A stretch of DNA of 13,263 nt, taken from the NCBI GenBank assembly GCA_027596945.1, contig JADGJH010000906.1, positions 1-13,263 of the forward strand. Reading direction: 5' to 3'. A program made the position numbers and the translations under genes. The notes under the pieces were generated by a model. That model had not been told where the DNA came from, searched no databases, and saw only the letters and a list, made by a program, of their open reading frames with translations. Below are positions 1-7,259 of the stretch, piece by piece; the stretch's first letter is position 1, and each line of letters starts with the position of its first letter. The DNA comes from Physocladia obscura (taxonomy: Eukaryota > Chytridiomycota > Chytridiomycetes > Chytridiales > Chytriomycetaceae).

Positions 1-27
1 CATGGGCGCAAACCCCCCAAAATTTTC

Positions 28-34
28 TTTATTT
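28..34 (-). terminator. Candidate poly(A) signal of the HET gene
   Basis: The minus strand reads AAATAAA here, about 160 nt beyond the HET gene stop, in an otherwise non-coding tail. The position and hexamer fit a eukaryotic polyadenylation signal; no cleavage-site evidence is available. Confidence 0.4.
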
Positions 35-64
35 CCGGTTCTTTCAACAAACCGGCCAAAATTC

Positions 65-84
65 AAAAAAAAAAAAAAAAAAAA
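65..84. repeat. Poly(A) tract, 20 A
   Basis: An uninterrupted run of 20 A on the plus strand, so T on the strand of the HET gene, inside its 3' untranslated or downstream region. It could be a simple repeat or the relic of a retroposed tail; no target-site duplication is visible. Confidence 0.8.
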
Positions 85-193
85 CCCCCTGTGACACAGT
101 TTGTTGCACGAAAAAAACAAAAATAACGAGAAGAACAAAAAAGAAAATTCCGCGCACAAAATGTACTGCTTGGAAAGTCCAAAACTGATATCT

Positions 194-2565
194 TCACACC
201 AAGAATACTCTGGTAAAATCAATGACATCTGAATCGCTCTTATCTTTTGTCAATCTTAGGCAACACGGGGCAAAGCAAAACATCTGAAAAATATTGCCAT
301 TGGCAGTGTAAATAAAGAATCCATTGGGAGAAACTCCAATATAGGAGTTTTCTGGGACGCGGTCAAATGGCACGGCCAGAATGTAAGCCATAGAATCAAC
401 GGCAAGAATAGCAAGTGATTTGGCAATACGAAAACCACTATTTGCCACCTCTTTTTTCACAAGATTCTCCTCATCGAGAATTGTGACACCGCCAGCAAAA
501 TGGTGGTGCTTTTTGAAATCTTTAAACTCTTGCGTAAGTTGCATCTCAGGCTTCCTGTTTCCAATATAAAAAGCTAGAGCAGCCAAGACAGCAGAAACCG
601 ACACTTTTTCCGATTTTGTCATGTTTGCCACATCTGCATTTTTCTCAGATGGTATAGTAATCATGTTCACCGCATCTGAATTCGTGATGAAATTTTTCTC
701 CTCAAGGAATTGCTTAATTGCGACGCAATCCGAAGAAAACAAACAAGAATCCAACTTTACAAGATTAATAACAGGAAGTAGATTTCCATCCAATAATTCC
801 AAGTCCTCCATAGCAGTGCTTTTGTCTCCACAAAGTTTCTTACACAAATCTTCAGCAACTGTCAAATTCTTCTTAATCTCAGCAGCGCAATAAACCTGAA
901 TCATTTCAAAAAACCGCGAAATCTCACACCGCGGCCAAATAAACTGTCTCAACAATTCTGCAGACGCGCTACCATCTTCAGTCATGCCCTGCTGCTGCAA
1001 GTTCAAATCTATATTCGAGTTATTCAACCGCGCGCCAAACGGAACCAAGCCGGCCTTACACACACACCGCAACGCTTCCAAACTCAATATATTGACATCC
1101 GCGCGCATGTAGTCAACTTGCGGCAGGTTAGTCACGTTCAATGCTTGCAGCGCGGCAAGAGCGCCAAATACATAGTCGTGCGGAAACTTGCAGTCGCGGT
1201 CGCTGCTGAGAAGAACGCGCAAACGAGGTAGGGTTCCCGCAAACTTTGGGGCAAACAAGTATACTGTGGGCATGTCTTGGAGCGATTCAGTGATTTTGTA
1301 AGTCATTGACGCAATTGAATCTGTGCTGTTAATGTTTTCGGCGAGCGATAGGACTTTTTGGATCAGTTCCATCAACTTTGTGAGGTCGTCGCATATGGAT
1401 TGAGAGTGGACAATGGATGTGAGGTCTCCTTCTTCGGTGTATCCGTAGTAAATCTGCATTTTACTGACTGATTTTGTGCACTCAGCGAAATAAATTTGGT
1501 GGAATGGCGCTGCACACTTACGAAATATTTCCTGCATTGTCCAAACGCGACGATGATGATCCATATATTTGAACATTTGTCCCTGAAGTACTGGCTGGAT
1601 TGTGCTTGAGACGCGTTCAAGCAAATGCACCATTGTCTGAGTGGATTGATTGTTCCAGCAATCAACAATTCCGTCAATATCGCGCACAGCTTTCGTCAAC
1701 ATCTTGGCAAACTCAGTCATGAGCTTGGCATCTCGTGGCTCAAGAATTATTTTGGTATACGTTGACCATTGATATACGTAGAACATTAACGAAACTTGTG
1801 CGTTTTTCATTGCCTGGTTTTCTTGGTCGACGCTTATCACATCAAGCCAGACCTAATTTTGTAAACGAAGTACTCTTTATCAAAACCCAAAACAAAACAA
1901 TTTAACAAATCAAAAGCAATATATATCCAAACCGGCAAACACCCTTCATCAACAGTCGCAGCAAACAAGGCCTTCGCTTTCGCAAGAGACGATGCGAAAA
2001 CTTTATATCCATCAAGCTCATATTCTTCAACTTTGGCGCCCCAAATATGTGACACTGCCGCGAATCCGTGTCCGAAATAGTTGGTCTGATAAGGTGCAGT
2101 AAGGACCCACTGCTCTTTCTGCCGCTCTGCCCGCTTGAATGAATTATGTTTTTTTTCCTCAAGCATTATCTTGGCCATTTTTTTCAGGGTGAGCTGAAAC
2201 ACAAGTCTGTGGAATAGAGAGAAAGGTTCAAAAACTATATAAAATAAACCGAGCTTTCAAACAAACACACACGCACACACACTCAACTGTTCGTTTTCTT
2301 TTTCTCCTTCCGGGACGTTAATTTTCAATTGTAGTCCGTCGATCTCCACAGTTACTTCTTCCGTCGACTCGTCTGAATCTGAGTCGGAAAAATTTTGCAA
2401 TACCTCTTCGAGCTCGTCGGCCGGTATTCCGTCGAGCGGCGTATTTGCGTCATCTGGATCTTTTTCATCGCCCCATCTAATTGCCGACTCCTTTACAATG
2501 TCTTTGATCGATGTGAAGCATTGAAAATTCTCGTTGCCCAACAGCGTGCTTTTCTTGGTTGACAT
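194..2565 (-). CDS. HET-domain protein, 734 aa, three exons
   Basis: Exons (5' to 3') are 2565-2281, 2193-1933 and 1852-194; introns are 87 and 80 nt, both phase 0, and the joined frame is open to TGA at 196-194. The 95-aa first exon is acidic and Ser/Asp-rich. The HET signature is assembled only after splicing: AAVSHIWG at about 140-147, LPVWLDVISVDQEN at 181-194 across the second intron, and RRVWTMQE at 283-290. These correspond to the conserved WG, (L/I)WxDxxxxxQ and RxWTxQE blocks of HET domains, which in fungi trigger incompatibility cell death. The remaining 440 residues match no domain I recognise; they contain no clear transmembrane segment or repeats. The start is the first ATG of an open exon. 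The first intron is the least certain part: an alternative pair (donor two bases further on, acceptor at the CCACAG 13 bases upstream) also keeps frame and adds V-L-V-F-Q. It lies on the same strand as, and 119 bp after, the thioredoxin-bearing gene. HET identity is motif-based. Confidence 0.82.
2264..2283. repeat. Short (CA)n repeat in intron 1 of the HET gene
   Basis: An almost pure CA dinucleotide run with one interruption (ACGC). On the minus strand it is a GT run that overlaps the proposed donor of intron 1, so several GT dinucleotides could act as the donor. This is the main reason the exact exon 1 boundary is uncertain. Confidence 0.75.
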
Positions 2566-2684
2566 ATTGGATCAGATTCGTTCGTCTTTTTTTTTTTTGG
2601 CATCCATGCGGATTTTACTCCCCAAATTGGTTGGTTGTTTGTTTTTTGTTTTTGCCAACACAGGTTATTCATTTCATAAACACA

Positions 2685-5600
2685 TCAAACTGTGAAAAAC
2701 TTGTCCAACTCTTCATTCGTCACAAAGTGAGAACCTCCAGCGCATCTGTAGCCTCCTTCGCAACGATTCCAGACATAGCCGGCTGGGCAATTGGAGATCT
2801 GCTTGAGTTTTGAATACAACGCCTTGTTTTCATCGCTTTCTCCGCTGTCGTCTCCTCCTTCTTCCTCTTCCTCTTCCTCCCCCTTTTTTTCCTCCGTTTC
2901 AGCGGACTCTTGTTTTGTGACAGTTTTCGGAGGTGGGGCAGCGACTTTTGTTTCGGAGGCTGTGGAAATTTGTGGTTCGTCGGGTCTTTTGATCGAACAA
3001 GAAGGTACTGCAACAGGAGTTTCTTCAAGATCAAACTTAAAAAAAAAAAATGGTGACGAAATTAATGCCGTGATAGAGAAAAATTTGACTCCGCATACTC
3101 AACTCGTTCAGTCATTTGTCTCAACTTTGCAAAGTCTTCAACATCATGTTCCACAAGAAGTTCTCCCTTTATCTGTCCGGCTTTGTAGAACTTGAAATAC
3201 GGAAAATCATTCACTTTTTTAATTTTTGCGATATTTGTGTCGTCTGCATCCACCTAAATAACGATTTACAATAGTATTTACTACAAGTTTGTGGCATCAA
3301 AATTACCTTGGCGAATTTCAGGTTAGTGAATTTCTTTGAAAGTTTCTCAAATTCTGGCGTGGCTGCTTTGCATGACTGACACCTGTTGGTTTTGTTGTTT
3401 TTTCATCATAATTGATTTTTAGTACTGCGAACTAATTAAGTGAAACAGACGCGGCACGAACCAAACTGCATGGAAATCTGATATTTTCCCAACAAGCATT
3501 ATAATAAATATTAAAATGAAAACAGGACGTCAAAAAAACTAGGCACTCACAAACTGCGAATACGAAAAAACTTCTTGTTCAGTAGGAAAACTATCAAAAA
3601 GAAAAATACATACCAACGACAAGAGTATCTTCTGAAGCAACAAGATTATCAAATTGTTCGACATCGAAAACTTCAATGATTTTTTCCTCTTCCACCAGTG
3701 GCTCTTCGACCGTTCGCTCCGGAGCTTTAACAACACTGTTCGCAACAGGGCTTTCATCACTCAGCGGATTTTGAGAATCAGCCATGGATTTACTGCATCT
3801 TTCTGTGAAGCTTTTCAATTTTTTGACGTCAGCACCGACAAGTTCTTGAATCTTTTTGCCGTTTTTGAACCACTGAAACGTCGGGTATGCATTAATGGCA
3901 GCCATTTGTTTTGTTTCTGGTACATTGTCCGCGTCGACCTATGTACACAAATAATCATTTTTTCAAATGATGGTAAAGTGAACTCATTTCTTGTGTGATT
4001 TTTTTTTTCTTGACTTACTCGTGCAAACAGCAAATTGGGATACAACTTTGCCAATTTTGCATAAATGGGTTTGATCATTTTGCTTGGACCGCACCAGTCA
4101 GCATAAAAATCTTTGAAAAGTTATTGTTAAGCTGTAGTTTAAAACTTTACTCACCGACTAAATTCGAAGGAAACGAAATTATTTTGTGACACATAAATTA
4201 GATCAACAAACATAATATATACACTTTGCTTACCAACTACGATTCCAGGAGTCAAAATGACTTTGTTGAATTCATCAATTCCAGTAATTTCTCGGACTGG
4301 TCCTTCGAAAACGCCGTCATCGTTTCCAGAGATCAAATCAACCAAACGGGGAATCGCATTGCGAACGTCCGGTTCAGTGATAGTCATTAGAGTATCCACA
4401 TTATTTAGGTTTTCATCCATGGTGCGGAGATCTATTTGCTCTTTTGCAAGAGTAAACAACCGGTCGGCAAGTCCACCATTGAATTTGGCGCGAACACTTG
4501 GATCAAAGCCATAGAAAATCAAATGAGGAAGCTTTGCAATAGCTTCTGGTTCAAACTTGAATCCGCGAGATATACCAGTAACTTCAACTATTTTTGTCAA
4601 TTCTTCTGGAGAATACTATTTGTTTTTTGTTTTTTTTGGTTGGTTTGTTTTTTCTCGTTAAAAGCGTATCATTTATCATGTTAAACTCACATCTTCGAAA
4701 TTAAAGGTTTGATCAATCCGTCTTGATAATCCAGGGTTGACGTTCATAAAAGCTTTCATTTCATTTGGATATCTGCAATAATTTTAGGACTGATTGGCGG
4801 GAAAATAATACCTACCCTGCAAAGATGAAGACGATATCATTATTTTTCGTGGTCATTTGCGTCATCATGCTCTCCAATGCAATACGGCCATAGTCCACGC
4901 CACCTCCAACAAGGCGATAAGCCTCATCAATGAATAAAACGCCGCCCGCATAAGTTTTAAACAACTCTTGCATTTGTTTTTCTGTTTGGCCAATATATCC
5001 TCCAACCAGTTGATCACGAGTAAGCTCTGCAAATTTGTTGTTTGTAATCCCAATCTAATAAAAATAGTTAATTTGGCACAGTTTTATGCAAATACAAAAA
5101 TTTGAAAATACTTTGGAAAGGGCTTTTGCAATTATTCTTGCAACAGTAGTTTTGCCTGTACCCGGATTTCCCAAAAGAACAGTATGCGGCATATGGGGCT
5201 CACCAATATGAATTCCTTGTCTTCTTCTTGCTTTGTCCACTTGTTGAGTGCGCAACCAGCTTCGAAGATCGTTTTTGAGCTTAAATCAAAAGCTTAATAA
5301 ATGCTAACAACATGAATCTAACAAAACTTTATCCATTCCAATGATTTCCTTCATGAGATCGCCAATAAGATCTGCGCTTTCTTCAATCAGTGCGGGATGC
5401 AATACAGAAAGTTGGGCCTGTAATGCCTCCAAATGCGCCTGCAAAGTAATGTTTGTTTCTTCCAAACTTTCGTTTGTCATAACTTGATTCAGCACTGACG
5501 CGATGTCGTCATTATCTTCGAGGATGCTGTCGCCGTCTGCGACACTTTTTGCCAACGCAATTAGCTCCACAACGTCCTGAAAGTCTTCGCCACGCTCTTC

Positions 5601-6794
5601 GAGAATTTCGAGAGGCGTTTGACCAGCATTGTTCAGTGGAGTATCCCAGCGGAGGCCTGACATCAAAAGCGTGGAAGCAATTGAAGAGCATGCACAGTAA
5701 GAGAGTACTGTGTTGCCACTGTTGTCAACAGAGTGAATCGATATGTTTTGCTGCAGCAAAAATTTTCCAATCTCAGTTTTTCCTGTTGCATTTTTTTGTT
5801 CTTTTGGTGATCGAAAGTATTCCAAAAAATTACCTTTTTCCAACGCAAGCATCAATAGATTTCTTCCTTTACTGTCAGCCATTTTGTTTGGATTTTCGAG
5901 CTGGGAATAAATTGCCTTGAATTTTTCATTCTTGTTCTTGGGACTATGTGCAATAATTGCACCCACAGTTTCAATATTAACAGATTTCATTCTTTTCAAA
6001 ATCGCGCGAATCGCATCATCGTTTTTGGACTCTTGGGCTAAATAGAGCGCGTCCACAAATTCTGTTTTGCCTTGATCTTTTTTGAGGCGAGGTATTTTAT
6101 TAGCAATTTTAGAATCTTGATGAGACCAACCATTCAAAACGGGACATTCATCGGCAATATTTGCGCCAAGCTTCAAAAATATGTCAGCACATGTTCCGCT
6201 GTCCGTTGATCTGGATGAGGCAGCCACAAGGAGAGGCGTTTGCCCTTCAAAAAATAGCGTTGAAAGGTTGGACTTTAAATAAAAGAGAACAAAAAAGCTT
6301 AAACCTTTGGCATCTTTTTCAAAAATAAAATGCTTTGCGTCGGCGTGGTAGTGATCAATGAGAAAACGGATAGCTTGGACTTGACCAGTTCTGGCAGCAG
6401 CGTGAATCACAGATTGCTTGGTAATTGATGTGCAAATCGAAACATCCGCGTTGAGTTGATACAGTAACCGGATGATTGGAAGGAATCCGAGTTCTTTAAA
6501 AAAACAAAGTCTTGTATTTAAATTTCAACCAATTAAATTTTTCAGAATCATTTACCGACTGCAACCAAAAGAGGGGTCTTGAAACCGTGCGTGGAATCAA
6601 AGTCGCAAAATTTGTTTAAAAGAGACGGATCTGTGCGAATTGATTTCGTAACAAGCGGGCCGCTTTTCTTTATGATTGCTTCAAATAGAGTCTTGCGAAT
6701 GCATTGAATTTGTTAGATCAATTTCTGAATGGCAATGCATTACTTTCGATTCCAGGCTGATTTGCGAATCGATGAGTTGGACACTTGTTGGCAT
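2685..6794 (-). CDS. Ankyrin - CbxX-type AAA+ ATPase - double thioredoxin protein, 1040 aa
   Basis: Fifteen exons, in minus order: 6794-6744, 6691-6556, 6493-6305, 6244-5834, 5782-5328, 5279-5112, 5054-4816, 4772-4691, 4615-4234, 4110-4019, 3938-3614, 3477-3462, 3382-3307, 3253-3104, 3035-2685. All phases match; stop TGA is at 2687-2685. Residues about 45-330 hold about five ankyrin repeats (e.g. KTPLLVAV, KGQTPLLVAAS, GQTPLEILEERG), often cut by phase-1 introns. A predicted coiled coil follows at about 360-395. The AAA+ domain has Walker A GNPGTGKTT (451-459), Walker B GGVLFIDEAYRL (507-518), FIFAGY as sensor 1 region and NPGLSRR in the arginine-finger region, as in the CbxX/CfxQ/SpoVK family, so ATPase activity is expected. 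Thioredoxin domain 1 has WCGPSK (710-715, second Cys replaced by Ser); thioredoxin domain 2 has WCQSCK (849-854). A Glu-rich linker (about 972-990) and CX8CX5C (1007-1022) end the protein. No signal peptide, so probably cytosolic. The weakest junction is the last intron, whose donor is GTTGAG. Confidence 0.88.
3462..3477 (-). other. 16-nt microexon of thioredoxin domain 2
   Basis: This 16-base exon lies between a 136-nt and a 79-nt intron. It is preceded by ATCAG and followed by GTTCGT. It completes a split Asp codon, adds Phe-His-Ala-Val and gives the first two bases of Trp849. The result is VVDFHAVWCQSCK, a textbook thioredoxin active-site segment, with phase 1 entry and phase 2 exit both satisfied. 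Skipping it breaks the frame between the neighbouring exons. The entry position equals that in thioredoxin domain 1. Confidence 0.8.
4019..4615 (-). other. AAA+ C-terminal lid and thioredoxin domain 1 N-terminal half
   Basis: Exon 4615-4234 encodes the helical lid (around the conserved-looking FNGGLADRLF, also MNGGLAVNLF in the plus-strand paralogue) and then the beta strand that starts the first thioredoxin fold. A 123-nt phase-1 intron splits the codon for Asp705. The next exon supplies DFYADWCGPSK. In typical thioredoxins this reads WCGPCK with a resolving Cys; here the position is Ser714, which would allow mixed disulfides but not a normal intramolecular disulfide cycle. Substrate trapping or monothiol chemistry is inference. 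Confidence 0.8.
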
Positions 6795-7001
6795 TGATGT
6801 TTGTTATCAGTTTTTTGTTTTCAATCAAAAGAAAATTACAAGTTGTTTTCGAAATTCCTTGGCTATTGTCGTGCGGACTTGAATATTGTCGTGCGGACTT
6901 AACAGCAAATTGAAAAAGTAAGTAATATTTGGTTATTTATTTCTTTGTAGGAATGGACACTTCAAACATCCCAAATCAAGACCTAGAAACCAAAGACAAC
7001 C
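6755..7001. repeat. Tandem promoter duplication, copy 1
   Basis: First of two adjacent direct copies. It starts inside coding exon 1 of the minus gene (GGCTGATTTGCG) and runs through the divergent promoter into the first coding bases of the plus gene (ending near ACCAAAGACAA). It holds the functional minus-strand ATG at 6794-6792 and an orphan plus-strand ATG at 6953. Differences from copy 2 are scattered substitutions and small indels, so the duplication is fairly old or fast-evolving. Confidence 0.93.
6864..6900. repeat. Paired 17-bp direct repeats in promoter copy 1
   Basis: TATTGTCGTGCGGACTT occurs at 6864-6880 and again at 6884-6900, separated by GAA. Copy 2 keeps a slightly diverged pair around 7115-7154. 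Position just upstream of the plus-gene start suggests a regulator or initiation site; this is inference. Confidence 0.75.
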
Positions 7002-7259
7002 GGCTGATTTGTGAATCGATGAGTTGGACACTTGTTGGTATTGATGTTCGCTATCAGTTTTTTGTGTTCAACATCACCAAAAGAAAATTACAAGTTGTTT
7101 TCGAATTCCTTGGCTATTGTTGTGCGGACTTGAATATTGCTGTCGTGCGGACTTAACAGCAAATTGAAAAAGTAAGTTTGAACAATATTTGGTAATTTAT
7201 TTCTTTGTAGAAATGGACACTCCAAACATCCCAAATCAGGACCCAGAAACCAAAGACAA
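7002..7259. repeat. Tandem promoter duplication, copy 2
   Basis: Second copy, directly abutting the first with an offset of 247 bases at its left end; it is about 11 bases longer because of small insertions (e.g. CATCAC before AAAAGAAAATTA, and TTTGAAC after GTAAG). It contains the plus-gene start at 7213. At the place of the minus-gene start the codon is ATA (7041-7039) instead of ATG, so this copy cannot start the minus gene in the same way. Confidence 0.93.
7172..7210 (+). other. Possible 39-nt intron in the 5' UTR of the plus gene
   Basis: GTAAGTTTG at 7172 and TTCTTTGTAG ending at 7210 are strong splice signals, lying directly before AAATGG at 7211. Copy 1 has the equivalent pair at 6918-6950 (33 nt). 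Both are shorter than every intron inferred in the coding parts (minimum 43 nt), so splicing here is plausible but not certain. It does not affect the protein. Confidence 0.5.

Larger units (their letters stand above)
6795..7212. promoter_or_regulatory. Divergent (bidirectional) promoter region
   Basis: The 418 bases between the minus-gene ATG and the plus-gene ATG contain no other supported gene. All initiation signals of both genes must lie here or nearby. Each repeat copy contains a core of about 160 bp between a minus and a plus start position, including a twice-repeated motif with the core GTGCGGACTT (6864-6880 and 6884-6900; variants around 7112-7154). I see no canonical TATA box at a convincing distance. 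The original single promoter was probably only about 158 bp (as in 6795-6952). Confidence 0.7.

Noticed and set aside
194..1840. HET exon 3 read as a complete gene starting at GTG 1840
   Set aside because: No ATG; a good acceptor lies at 1853, and splicing to the upstream exon creates the conserved LPVWLDVISVDQ block across the junction.
2791..3195. Long Ser/Phe-rich open frame on the plus strand
   Set aside because: It is the antisense of the acidic Glu-rich linker and the last intron of the minus thioredoxin gene; its composition is explained by the CT-rich complement.
3551..3570. 20-nt segment as the exon before the second thioredoxin site
   Set aside because: It keeps frame with an acceptor at 3376 but yields VFSYSQFSCK, lacking Trp and the first Cys. 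The 16-nt microexon gives a far better thioredoxin sequence.
5549..5920. Plus-strand 123-codon open frame
   Set aside because: Antisense to ankyrin exons of the minus gene, which have motif support and consistent splice phases.
6676..6882. Plus-strand open frame across exon 2, intron 1 and exon 1 of the minus gene
   Set aside because: Partly a product of the duplicated promoter unit; no domain, and it conflicts with the minus-strand start exon.
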